Shown one piece after another: positions 55,237 through 64,000 of a stretch of 64,000 nt of DNA. The stretch comes from Blastobasis lacticolella. Lineage: Eukaryota; Arthropoda; Insecta; Lepidoptera; Blastobasidae. The position numbers and the translations under genes were made by a program. Location: NCBI GenBank assembly GCA_905147135.1, contig LR990060.1:5472001-5536000 (forward strand). The letters are read 5' to 3'. The number at the start of each line of letters is the position of its first letter. The first letter of the stretch is position 1. Below the pieces are notes generated by a model that was not told where the DNA came from, ran no database searches, and saw nothing but the letters and a program-made list of their open reading frames with translations.

Positions 55237-55276
55237 TTTCATTTTCATTTTCATTTTCATTTTCATTTTCATTTTC
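55235..55276 (+). repeat. Hexamer tail (ATTTTC)n of the LINE
   Basis: TTTTTC followed by six exact ATTTTC units, right after 'aattcaataaatac' (AATAAA). Microsatellite tails are usual for CR1/L2-type LINEs. Confidence 0.85.
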
Positions 55277-55763
55277 ATGGATTAAATTTAAGATTTTAAT
55301 CTTTTTTATTAAAAATACTGTATAAACTTAAGTATTGACTGTATTGGTAGGGAACCATTTATTATTGTTTGAACAGCCATCACATTCAACATCGATTTTA
55401 TTGAATGCATCGAGAGCTGATTATAAAATTGCCCATATTCACTTCAGGTTCACTGTTACGTCAAACAATTAAATATCGGCCTTGGACCGTAAATTTCCTT
55501 AGGTGTCTGTTTTATGCAAATTAGTGTAAGCATTATTTTCTACCATTAATTGTAATATAGAGATTAGTAGGTTGAATATATATTATGTTCATTCGCCCTA
55601 AAGATGCTTGCGAGTCTACTAATTTTGACACTATGGATATGGATAGGATCACAACGGCATCAGGTAGGTCATGTCTAATAATAATTGTTCAAAAAATGTT
55701 TTTAAATCATCATCATCAACAGGCCATAAATTGCTGGGCTTGAACTTTCTTTATATCAAATTA
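55277..55763. other. No gene seen
   Basis: AT-rich flank; no recognised feature. Confidence 0.45.
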
Positions 55764-56330
55764 CTAGAGGACCCCGCGCGACCTCGTTCGCGTGGCATCC
55801 TAATCCTACACTACATAAATTATCCTACGCCTACTCCTACCCTATCCTACCCTACCCTACACCGACCTTATGCGCTTATTACACATTCCTAAATTCAGTT
55901 ACTAAATTCAGAAACAAAAAGCGTGAGAGCAAATCAAAGTGGAATTTATTGCTCATAGAATAAGTTCAATTTTTGTAACACTTATATTATGTCGTGTCGC
56001 TCCGCTTTTCAAAAATCCGTGATACAAAAATGGACCTTATTCTATGAGCAATACATTCTACTCTGATTTGCTCACACGCTTCTTGTTTCTGAATTTAGTA
56101 ACTGAATTTAGGAATGTGTAATAAGCGCATTACACCTAAGTACCCACACCTACCCTACACCTACTTTACCTCTACCTATCCTTTTTTTGCTTATAAACCA
56201 TCCTCTTGAATCACTCTTAACTATTATAGATATATATCCATCGCGTTCTTTAAAATATCTAAGCGTACATACACACGGACACACAAGGACAGACGGCGGG
56301 AAGCGACTTTGTTTTAATACTATGTAATAA
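55764..56330 (-). mobile_element. Helitron-like element interrupted by a MITE
   Basis: On the minus strand the 3' end is GGTCCTCTAG before T (55763 A on plus), with 'gcgaacgaggtcgcgcg' next to it. The 5' end lies near 56330 with 'aaaacaaagtcgcttcccgc' but its terminal TC is mutated. The internal 259-bp MITE explains its unusual length. Confidence 0.65.
55871..56129. mobile_element. TTA-flanked MITE with ~110-bp arms (Harbinger-like)
   Basis: 55871-55981 and 56019-56129 are inverted copies with about nine mismatches in 111 positions, starting TGCGCTTATTACACATTCC. TTA flanks both sides (55868-55870, 56130-56132). It sits inside the Helitron-like element. Non-coding, with a 37-bp GC-richer centre ('gtcgtgtcgctccgc'). 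Confidence 0.85.
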
Positions 56331-57156
56331 TGAAAAAGGGGTTTGCCATCTTCGCCATAAGCATTTTCGTTTCCAAATTCTTTAATATTTTTAGTTAGGT
56401 ACATACGTACTTAAACATTGTATTCCACAACTCGTAGTGCCACCTGGTTATAGTAACACAATCTACTGCTTTCTAAACACTTTATAATAATTCCAAAGTT
56501 GTTATATAGATGGCGCAGAAGTGACGTTGTAAGTTAGGGATATTATAGTTATCTTGGAATAGTGGCAATCAACAAAAACTATTCTATGGAAATACAGGAA
56601 AATAAAATATATACCAAGACGGAAATACAAGTATTACACTGCCATCTACGAAACATTTGCGACACTAAATACATTGCCATTCACCACGTCGTCGCTGTGT
56701 TAGCCTAGTAACATGAGTCGCTATCAGTTTCTGCGGATTTCCGTAAGATGGCAGTTACGACAACTTTTATAATGGCCGGACGCACTGTTTCAGCGTTTCG
56801 CACGAGTGAGTGTGAAGTGAAAGCATACACTGGTTCACAAAAATCTAAATAAGTTTACTTATAATTATATAAGTCAATTTATTTATATTTCTGTGCACTG
56901 GTTTTTGTAGCACCCAAGCGTTACAGCTGGACATCCGTAGATCAGAAAATGGACGCCAGCGTTGTCTGTTTTTAACCCCCGAAGAAAAAGAGGGGTGTTA
57001 TAATAAGTTTGACGTATGTATCTGTGGTATTGTGGCTTTGTGTATCTGTATTATTAAAGTTTATCAATGCCACGATCTCCAACACGGCTTATGGTAATAC
57101 CCTCCAACCAAGGATTATGGTAATACCCTCCACAAATGTAGAGAAGGCTCAAGTCC
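56331..57156. other. No gene seen; repeat family G end at 56970-57060
   Basis: 'ttaacccccgaagaaaaaga' with 'gtgttataataagtttgac' and 'gtatctgtgg' (56970-57060, plus) is the terminal part of family G. The rest is unassigned. Confidence 0.45.
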
Positions 57157-57542
57157 AGGGACTTGAGTCCTCTAGTTTATGTGGCTCGATTGAATTGTAA
57201 TTAGATCGCAAGAGCAGCTCAACGATTCGTAAGCGAGAGGTACCGGGTTCGAATCTCCCTGCGGCTAACAATAGACAATCTGGTCAGGTTCTCCTGGTAG
57301 CAGAGTCACGGAGCTGCGGACGTCAGATGGCAGTCGCTCCACTGTTATTATCTGATCTGCGAAGTCCTGGACCCCACCAACCACCATGGTCAACGCGGAC
57401 CCCGGGCTCTCGTGCGTGAGAGCACAACCGAGGCATTAACGACAGGATTATTATTTTAATTTATTAATTTAACATTGTGCTGCAATGGCGATCCAATTAC
57501 AATTCAATAGAGTCACTTTTCAATTAGCGGACTTGAGGTCCA
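57157..57542. mobile_element. TIR element related to 2012-2283, split by SINE-A
   Basis: Left part: 'gggacttgagtcctctag' and 'cgattgaattgtaatt'. Right part, inverted: 'caattacaattcaatag' and 'agcggacttgaggtcc'. About 150 bp when the SINE is removed. Shares the 'gattgaattgtaattg' core with 2012-2283. Confidence 0.5.
57222..57448 (+). repeat. SINE-A, 5'-truncated, nested in TIR element
   Basis: Begins in the head at 'gattcgtaagcgagaggtac', box B 'gggttcgaatctcc' present; part of the body is deleted after 'tgcggcta' and small insertions occur ('ctgcgga', 'accccaccaacca'). Ends 'cattaacgacaggat'. Confidence 0.75.
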
Positions 57543-58308
57543 GCAGTGGACTGTTACGGGCTTTTGATGAGATATAATATTTTTAAATTAAAAATACTCT
57601 AAACTTTATCATTAATTTATTACTTAAAACCTTTTTTATTCGGTTCCGAAATATCTATCGTTGTGGACGACCGGGAATAAATGGTTAAGAGTAGGTAAAT
57701 ACTGAATCTGCATAGTCCGTGCTAGATCCTAAATAGATCTGGATTCGAACCTGGGTTTGCGATGACGCAATACTAGATCGTCACATACACTAATGATGGG
57801 ACGTCGTCAATTTAAACATAGACCGAGACCGAAATTTTTAAGAAATATTTTAAGTTAAACGGTTTTATGCTGTACCTACCAAAAACGATTAAATTGTTAG
57901 GATACTCATTTGAACCGTCTTGAGATTTTGATATCTTGTAAGAAATCTTCTAACAGTGCTGTCTTTTCATGTCGGATGACAACGTGCGTTTTGTATCCCT
58001 GCGTCAACGGAATAAGTAATCTTGGACTTTTATCAGACTAAATTAAAGCCATGGGGTGCATTAGAAGTTTTATAGCGACCGTCTTTCTAATAAAAAGTAC
58101 TGATCAACAAGCGTAGAACGCCTAATTACACAGTCGTTAGTTACACGGCGTGTATACAAACATAGCTGGCCCAATGATAGCGTCGCTGTTGTTGTTTCGA
58201 TTGGCGTCACTTACTTCCAGTTTTGGAAATAACTTTGTGGTGACGTGTTTGTAACCTGACAGAAGGCGACAGTCGGCGCCGGATTCTACGAGATAAACTC
58301 TACAAAGT
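57543..58308. other. Unassigned; eroded partner of the foldback MITE
   Basis: 58166-58232 ('aatgatagcgtcgctgttgt' ... 'cttacttccagttttgg') is an inverted, eroded relative of the compact MITE at 58309-58386. No gene is recognised. Confidence 0.4.
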
Positions 58309-58386
58309 ATCTGACCCGGTGGCCAAAGCTGAAACTAAGTGTCGCCATTTTGAAATGTCATGCCAAATTCAACAACACTGTCAGAT
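58309..58386. mobile_element. Compact foldback MITE, third copy
   Basis: TATCTGACCCGGTGGCC at the left and GTCAGATA at the right; internal 'gaaactaagtgtcgccatt'. 14 bp shorter than the 92-bp copies, by internal loss. Confidence 0.6.
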
Positions 58387-58412
58387 AATTTTGTTGCACA
58401 TGTCAGTATTAT

Positions 58413-58960
58413 TTTGACATAAATTAATAAGCCTTATACACTCGTTAAACGAACGTGCGACGCTTGTTCAACGTATCATCATCATCATATCAGCCGAAAG
58501 ACGGCCACGCTGGGCATAGGCCTCCCCTAGTGATCTCCACAAAAGCCGCTCCTGTGAATGATTGAACGAATGAATAACGCTTTATTGCACAATCCAACAA
58601 ACACACACTTTACAAATTGTAAAGAATACAATGGGTACTTAAACCCTACTTACTACTACTTTACTTTGTACTTTGTGATCATATGACTTATGATCTACGT
58701 ATGAACAATTTTTATAAGGAACACGGCGACTGTTGAATCAAATAAGAACGCCTTCAAGTTTCTCTGAAAAAGCACTTCATAAACCTACTTTCCGATTCAG
58801 TCCGAATTCCCGGACCAGCCCCACCACTAGCCCAGATAGTGGCCACGCAAACAGCGCCATGCTGCAAGCGCCGGGATCCGGGACACATCTACATGTTTGC
58901 TATGCGCTACGCTTATTCAAGTACTCGCGTTATATAATTTACGACGCAACCGTGACATAA
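58413..58960 (+). repeat. Tandem duplication unit 1
   Basis: Shares, in order, with 59030-59465: 'ctcgttaaacgaacgt', 'gaacaatttttat', 'aatcaaataagaa', 'tcccagaccagccccat'-type block, 'gccacgcaaacagcgccatg', 'caagcgccgggatccgggac' and 'tattcaagtactcgcg'. Unit 1 is split by an insertion at about 58476-58700, which includes an RTE 3' end. Confidence 0.75.
58478..58556 (-). repeat. RTE LINE 3' end
   Basis: 'catcatcatatcagccgaaa', 'gggcataggcctccc', 'gatctccacaaaagccg': reverse complement of 5188-5270 in the RTE copy. It starts with the CAT (inverse GAT) tail. Confidence 0.8.
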
Positions 58961-58984
58961 CGCCAAGATGATGATGATGATATC

Positions 58985-59465
58985 AATTCCAACAACGCTA
59001 TCACCAGATCGGATGTTTTTTGCATATGTCAAAAGTATTTTGACATAAGCTTTGTATAGAAAACAAACTCGTTAAACGAACGTTCGACGCTTGATCAACG
59101 TGTGAACAATTTTTATTAGCAAGATGGCGACCGTTTAATCAAATAAGAATGACTTCAAGTTTCCCTAAAAATCGACCTAAATGTAAGAAACGTAGATGTT
59201 ATGGGCGACAGTTACCACTTACTCGCTTTTACTTACTTACTGCTGCGGGCTGCTCGATTGTCACTGAGTAACATAAAAAAACATACTCGTAGCTTCCGAT
59301 TTAGTCCGAATTTCCAGACCAGCCCCATCATTAGCCCAGATAGTGGTGTTTGCAGTCGCCACGCAAACAGCGCCATGCTGCAAGCGCCGGGATCCGGGAC
59401 ACATCTGCATGTTTGCTATGCGCTAACTGAAACGCTTATTCAAGTACTCGCGTTATATAATTTAA
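58985..59465 (+). repeat. Tandem duplication unit 2
   Basis: The counterpart of 58413-58960. It lacks the RTE insertion but has a family T insertion at 59170-59285 that unit 1 lacks, plus a 12-bp 'tgtttgcagtcg' difference near 59346. Confidence 0.75.
59170..59285 (+). repeat. LINE-like 3' end, family T
   Basis: 'cctaaatgtaagaaacg', 'atgttatgggcgacagttac' and 'gattgtcactgagtaacata' then an A-run. Confidence 0.65.
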
Positions 59466-59589
59466 CGCGGGTTTTGTGTGTCCGGCGAGAAAGGATATAG
59501 CATGAATCCCGTCGCTAATGACACGAAATGGGTGACTGAAAATGTTATGTTCATAGAAATGGCCGAAATGCAACAAATGCGTATCACTT

Positions 59590-59820
59590 GTGTTTTTTTA
59601 TGTTGTTAGGCTGACAAACAGGCAAGTGGGCCACCTGAAGGATAGAGGTCACCACCGAGTTACCAATGCGTTTCCTGCTTCTGAAGCGACTAATATACCT
59701 TTTAAACGATCCAATGTCATAGTCATCAGGTGGTAGGACTCTGTCAAGCCTGAGGAGTCCGCCTGTAAGTTCTGCCGCCAAGCAACAATGCTTGCATTGT
59801 GTTCCGGTTTGAAGGATAAC
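59590..59820 (-). repeat. Jockey/CR1-type LINE 3' end
   Basis: The T-run, then 'ggctgacaaacaggcaag' and 'aaacgatccaatgtcatag'; on the minus strand DYDIGSFKRYISRF is the LINE C-terminal block (compare 17045-17410). The last 45 bp ('caatgcttgcattgtg') lie beyond the usual end. Confidence 0.65.
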
Positions 59821-59939
59821 CAGCGAAATTAAATAAATAAATAAAAAGGTATTTATTTAGCATTTAGCTCAGACATATAAAAAAAAATTACATAAAATTA
59901 AAATAAATTAAATAAGGAAAAAAAAGATATTACAGGCAT

Positions 59940-60095
59940 GAGGCATTTCATCTTAGTTCTCACAGTGACAACGCACCTGCGGTTTTGCATTTTTTTATCT
60001 GCAACCTAAATGTATGAATTGTAGATGTTATGGGCGACAGTTACCACTTACCATCAGGTGGGCTGTCAGCTCGCTTGTCATTGAGTAAAATGAAA
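59940..60095 (+). repeat. LINE-like 3' end, family T (best copy)
   Basis: 'ggcatttcatcttagttctc', 'cagtgacaacgcacctgcgg', 'atgttatgggcgacagttac' and 'catcaggtgggctgtcagc', ending 'gagtaaaatgaaaaaag'. Confidence 0.7.
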
Positions 60096-60109
60096 AAAGA
60101 CCGAAATGC

Positions 60110-60300
60110 GTCGTACATTTTTACCTTCACTCTTTGAGTTGGCTTTGGTTAAATCTCACAAGCGATTGCCGGTACGCCCCTTCAGGCCCTTTCCGCCCCA
60201 TCGAGCATCGGTTCTGCGAGCTATGTGGACTGCCCATTGCCACTTCAGTTTTACAAGTCGGGAACGTATATCGGTGAGCTTAGTTCTGTTACGGTACTGA
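60110..60300 (-). pseudogene. RTE LINE C-terminal fragment
   Basis: On the minus strand it reads VKLKWQWAVHIARRTDARWG, near the LKWQWAGHIARRTGGRWG block of the RTE ORF at 5017-5076, plus a short stretch each side. A scrap, with frame breaks. Confidence 0.65.
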
Positions 60301-60914
60301 TATTATGACTAAAGTGGAGTTGCTCCGTTCGTCATACAAAAGTAAATTGAAGTAGAATATCCGCTTATCTTCACACATTTTGAAGGTACCTATGTTCCGG
60401 GTTTCCTACCGCGTACCTTTGTTGACGAGTAGCCCGATATATCGACGCAGTTACATGCATCATGGTATGTGGTAACAAACCCAGAACACACATTTAAAAT
60501 TAACCGTGATAATAACTGCGAAAGTTTATAACATTATACTTATGTTTTAACAAATTTTTATTTTTGTCCCACCTGTTAGTGACTCATCTGTGTGATGAGT
60601 CATTACACTCACGATAGTCAAAACACAACAGTGATGGTAGCCATTGATGGGGAAACAAAACTACTAAATGGATTTAGATAAATCTTGGCAGTACTTGTAT
60701 GCCAGGACAACACAGATTATCACACTGAAGAAGCTTCACGCAATAAGTAGATACTGAACAGATTCTGATCAAAGGTGATGGCCAAAAATAAAAGCAGAGT
60801 CGCCAGAAATTTTATATTTGCTGTTATTATATTCATAATATGTACATCAAACATATATAATAATTTACTGCAAAATCGATGTGGTATACTATATTTTGCT
60901 TATTTATTATACAA
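60301..60914. other. No gene seen
   Basis: AT-rich. 'gtgactcatctgtgtgatgagtcattac' contains a small stem (about 60578-60605). No ORF is supported. Confidence 0.4.
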
Positions 60915-61145
60915 TAGTATTGTTTTTCTGCCGGTGAGTAAGGTTTCCAGTGCTCCATGGGGTGGGGATTTGGGGAACCGTGGCTTTGGCAGTGGAGTGG
61001 CATTTGCTTTTTTCTGCCAGAGCAACGTGTTATAGAGGTGGGCAACGCATTAGCGATACTCTTGGTGTTGCTAATGTCTATAGGCAGTGGTGACCACTTT
61101 CCATCAGGTGGCCCGCTTGCCTGTTTGCCTACCGTATGACAAAAA
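60915..61145 (+). repeat. LINE 3' end (short subfamily)
   Basis: Sense-strand copy of the subfamily at 21430-21660: 'gtgagtaaggtttccagtgc', 'ggggaaccgtggctttggc', 'gcaacgtgttatagaggtgg', 'gccgtatgac'-type end with a long A-run. Confidence 0.7.
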
Positions 61146-61159
61146 AAAAAAAAAAATCT

Positions 61160-61490
61160 CCATACAAAAAATCAATTGCTCTTCGTTAATATCGCTATAA
61201 CTACAAAACGGCTGGACCGAATTGAATACTTCTTCTTTTGTTTTGTTAGTTATAACACAGGGGTGGTTTATACGAAATAAAAAGGGTAGATAGGGGCAAA
61301 GTAGCCCCGGTAGCTAAAGTACTACTTTACCCCACATACATACCCTTTTTTCCTTGAGTTTAAACGATCCCAATATTATAGCGAACAAAACAAAAAAGGA
61401 ATTATTCAAATCGGTTTAGCCGTTTTCGAGTTTTTGTGAGACTAACGCACAGCAATTTATTTATATGTATAGGATATGTGATATAGAATA
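61160..61490. repeat. Dispersed repeat with central inverted pair
   Basis: 'acggctggaccgaatt' near the left and 'tttagccgttttcgag' near the right are common repeat phrases. The centre contains 'aaagggtagataggggcaaa' against 'tttaccccacatacataccc', an imperfect stem. It is probably an old DNA transposon or Helitron derivative. Confidence 0.4.
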
Positions 61491-61859
61491 AAAATGTTAT
61501 AACATGGTTTAAGAGGCTGAATTTTTTAAAACATAATGAGTTGATACTAAACCCATTTTTATTCATTTCGTTGCTGGCGATTCTGGGTATTTTGTCCATG
61601 AATTTTTAGCCATGCCCTTTGGCAGTGTTGTGGCAGTTATCCTACAATAACATTTAATATAGGCTATAGTTTATCCTCTAATTCAATGTCAACCTACGTT
61701 AACACGGAATAATATTTCAAATTTTTTTTGGTGAAAGTAGGTTTGTAGGTTATGGCCCAGCATAACACTATTTCTCTCTATTTCTCCATTTTTATTCTTG
61801 CCTTTTCTGTTACTGTCGGTCTTAGTTTGTGTATATTTGTCGTTACTTAAACCTTAGTA

Positions 61860-62110
61860 AAGCTCGTCTAGTTTAAAATGCCGCGCCCCACTATCGCATT
61901 AACGCACACAAGCAAGTTTAAAATATGGACGCAATACATATACAAATGCCGTTGTAATTGGTCATTCAGTTGGCGGTGAGATTCAAACGTAGCAGCACGC
62001 GTCGTTCATTGGCTCCTACACAGATGAAGTGTCGTTATCAATATTTGCACTGACACATCGAAATCAACTAACTAAGTAGTGGGGCGCGTCATCTTAGACT
62101 AGACGAGCTC
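61860..62110. mobile_element. 251-bp TA-flanked MITE (Tc1/mariner-like), copy 2
   Basis: Same length and more than 90% alike (by eye) as 19858-20108. TA at 61858-61859 and 62111-62112. TIR starts AAGCTCGTCTA and ends TAGACGAGCTC. Confidence 0.85.
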
Positions 62111-62289
62111 TACCTACTTAATCAATGTTTATGTGTCAATCATTTTGTACCGCCCTGTAATTTTCCGGTGGACGGTGAGACGAAAATGTCCGTCATTGTA
62201 TGTACTAGTGCATTAAAAAATTAACTAAAAAAATAACATGAAGGATTTACGCGTGCGCATTTGTGGACAAAAGCTAGTTTTTTATTATA

Positions 62290-62610
62290 CCACTAGCTAA
62301 GGTGGCAAACAAACTTACGGCCTGCGTAATGGTAAGCAGTCACCGCAGCCTATGAACGTTTACAATACCAGGGACATCACCCACGCTTTGTCGACCCCGT
62401 AAAAATCTTCTCACCCCTTTCATGAAGAACTCCATGTTGTACTCTCCAGGGAAAACCTCTCCAGGTAGTTCATTTTACAACCTTAGAGTGCGTGGGAGAC
62501 AGTTCCTTAGGAACAGCGCTGTTCGCGACCAATTTGGCTCCAAGGTGTGAGGATGAACTCGCTGTTGGTGGCGACTGGTGCGATGATAGACTATCATCGC
62601 ACCAGTCGTA
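62290..62610 (-). repeat. Eroded LINE 3' end
   Basis: 'ggtggcaaacaaacttacgg', 'aagcagtcaccgcagcctat' and 'acaataccagggacatcacc' follow the order of the minus-strand LINE ends at 17045. 'cagttccttaggaacagcgc' and 'gatgaactcgctgttggtgg' correspond to the preceding coding end. Strongly diverged. Confidence 0.5.
62572..62608. repeat. Perfect hairpin, 17-bp arms, 3-nt loop
   Basis: 62572-62588 and 62592-62608 are exact reverse complements around GAC. It sits at the end of the eroded LINE piece. Confidence 0.9.
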
Positions 62611-63049
62611 GTTTAAAAAGATCCAATAAATAATGGAGCCTCGCGAAATATCTGCTTATTTAATACTTATCAACACGAATCGGTATAACTATTTGATCGG
62701 ATTGGAAAAGGTATTGTATCATTCGATTACCAATCTTGTATCAGTAATTGGCTGCTCGAACTGTTATCTACGAAAGTTATTTCAAGTATTGCAAATAGCG
62801 AATCTATTCAGTGTTCCATAATTTATATCAAATTTTCATTGAATCAATTTCAATTCAATCGAGGGCAAAAACCCACTCATTTGGAACGCAAAGTTGTATT
62901 CGAATGTGTTTATGTTTTATTTATATTGAATTTACATTTTGAGTCTTGATGTAATGAACTAACTATGTGTGAGTATGAGCTACTCATAAACCTTTAATTG
63001 AATACCTTATATAGGCGTCCGCCAAGGGTTCGTTTGGGAAGCTTCCCTT
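62611..63049. other. No gene seen
   Basis: AT-rich; the 62-codon ORF at 62633-62821 has no motif. Confidence 0.4.
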
Positions 63050-63400
63050 TTTATGTCATACGATAAACAAACAACAAGCGGGACACAGGCATGTCTACGG
63101 GTAGGTACCTCAAAGGCCAGCACCGTATCCACTCTCCTTCGGTTTCTGATGTCCCGGACAACGGTGGCCACTTTCCATCAGGTGGACCGTGGAAGGACAG
63201 TGGAAAAAATACTGATGGAGAGTGGCCACAGCTTGGAGACATTAGCAACACCAGTGTCAATACGCTGCCCACCTCTACAATCCTGTCGAGGTCACATTGC
63301 TCTAGCAGCGAAAAGGCAAATACCCCTTCACTGCCAAAGCCATGGTTCCCCAAATACCTTACTCACAATTATATTTATAACCTAATCGACAGAAAAGTCG
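63050..63400 (-). repeat. LINE 3' end, rearranged
   Basis: 'ttatgtcatacgataaaca' at the left and 'gctctagcagcgaaaaggca' with 'ccatggttccccaaatacc' at the right match the short LINE subfamily at 21430-21660. The middle holds an inserted or inverted stretch: 'tggccactttccatcaggtgg' near 63163 is in sense orientation, opposite to its surroundings. Confidence 0.55.
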
Positions 63401-63419
63401 AATAACCTCAGACCAACCT

Positions 63420-63645
63420 AAGTTTGCTTAAACGAAAATATTTTCTAAACTTCAGAACCGATTTTAATGAAACAAAGCTAGTAACAATCTCGATTAAACT
63501 GGCTTTCAAATAAAGAAAACCGCATCTAAATCGGTCCATCCGTTCAGGAGCTACGATGCCACAGACAGATACATAGAGCTACAGATACACAGATACACAC
63601 GTCAAACTTATATCTCCCCTCTTTCGTCGGAGGTTAAAAATAGTA
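63420..63645 (-). repeat. Dispersed repeat family G, near-complete
   Basis: 'cttcagaaccgattttaatg', 'aaactggctttcaaataaag', 'gagctacgatgccacagaca', 'cacgtcaaacttatatc' and 'ctctttcgtcggaggttaaa'. It links the phrases seen separately at 12475-12690 and 56970-57060. Confidence 0.6.
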
Positions 63646-63732
63646 AAGTTTATCTGCAGAATTCTGTAAGGTGGATGACTTTCCCATTCGGGCAGGTTCC
63701 ATTCGTACGGGATAGATACCCGCTATCTATGC

Positions 63733-64000
63733 CATCATCACAACCCGTAACAGTCCACTGCAGGACTTAGGGCCTCTCCTACGAAAGGGGAGGGTATTAC
63801 CATAATCTCCACGCTTGGCAGGCGGGTTGGAGATCGCAGTGTTTAAATATAACAATGGAAAATGCTGCTACCCATTTTCCAGAATACGAAGACTCTTGAT
63901 CTTTTGCCTCGAAAACATTAGTCGCCTAGTACGACACCCATGAGTGCAAAGGGTTGGTGCTATTCTACTAAGCCGGACACCACACGGCCAATCTATGCCA
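63733..64000 (+). repeat. Dispersed repeat family E, full length
   Basis: 'caacccgtaacagtccactg' ... 'gcgggttggagatcgcagtg' ... 'gacaccacacggccaat'. The right edge is at the window end. Seven copies or partial copies occur in the window; no coding capacity or TIR. Confidence 0.75.

Larger units (their letters stand above)
51018..55276 (+). mobile_element. CR1-like LINE, 5'-truncated, otherwise nearly intact
   Basis: 4.26 kb: C-terminal part of ORF1, the whole ORF2, a long 3' UTR and a hexamer tail (ATTTTC)n. An esterase-type ORF1 and a microsatellite 3' end place it in the CR1/L2-like group rather than the A-tailed Jockeys; this assignment is from motif and tail alone. Only one frame break is visible in 3.4 kb of coding sequence, so the insertion is recent relative to the others here. 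Confidence 0.85.

Noticed and set aside
55235..55276. Telomere-like hexamer repeat
   Set aside because: The unit is ATTTTC, not the insect TTAGG, and it directly follows a LINE poly-A-signal region, so it is the LINE tail.
13518..64000. Family E repeats as a CRISPR-like array
   Set aside because: Copies are far apart, ~260 bp long, on both strands and without regular spacers; this is a eukaryotic dispersed repeat.

Overview
The window looks like nuclear DNA of a moth or butterfly. Four observations support this. The RTE-type LINE at about 3.3-5.2 kb reads like the endonuclease-reverse transcriptase elements known from Heliconius. Two families of tRNA-derived SINE carry lepidopteran-style bodies. 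There are short Helitron derivatives of the TC...CTAG kind that are common in Lepidoptera. The one likely host gene is an insect cuticle-type secreted protein with a split signal peptide. There is no operon structure, no bacterial promoter or RBS pattern, and no CRISPR. Species cannot be named from the sequence alone.

Layout. 0-6 kb: SINE, small inverted-repeat elements (one CpG-rich and Harbinger-like) and a 5'-truncated RTE LINE that landed in a short tandem array of SINE-B tails. 6-16 kb: a 921-bp hAT-type element with a perfect 8-bp target duplication, SINE-A copies and unannotated AT-rich DNA. 16-21 kb: LINE 3' ends and a ~430-bp segment present twice; one copy holds a 251-bp TA-flanked MITE and the other preserves the empty site. 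22-23.1 kb: the cuticle-type gene on the minus strand (only its large 3' exon is visible). 24.3 kb: a perfect 50-bp-arm palindrome. 25-40 kb: mostly unique, AT-rich, gene-free DNA with scattered Helitron, SINE and LINE fragments. 40-44 kb: a second hAT-type element, then an eroded gypsy-like LTR element (minus) mixed with an eroded RTE LINE (plus); the gypsy integrase carries an inverted duplication. 45.5-48 kb: a frameshifted Jockey/CR1-type LINE (minus). 51-55.3 kb: the best preserved mobile element, a CR1-like LINE with the C-terminal part of ORF1 (esterase-like), a nearly intact ORF2 (AP endonuclease plus reverse transcriptase) and a hexamer tail. 55.7-64 kb: nested MITE/Helitron/SINE insertions and a tandem duplication whose two units carry different later insertions.

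How the parts relate. SINE-A and the RTE LINE both end in GAT-rich tails, and SINE-A copies have long target duplications (17 bp perfect in one case), so SINE-A was probably mobilised by RTE-type machinery. The TIR elements (TA-flanked, TTA-flanked, 8-bp hAT-flanked) contain no transposase and depended on enzymes encoded elsewhere. Nesting gives relative ages: the TTA-flanked MITE is younger than the Helitron that holds it, and SINE-A is younger than the MITE it interrupts at 57.2 kb. I saw no clear new defence, toxin or regulatory system. The strongest unexplained structures are the 24.3-kb palindrome, the integrase inverted duplication and the compact ~90-bp TA-flanked foldback family.
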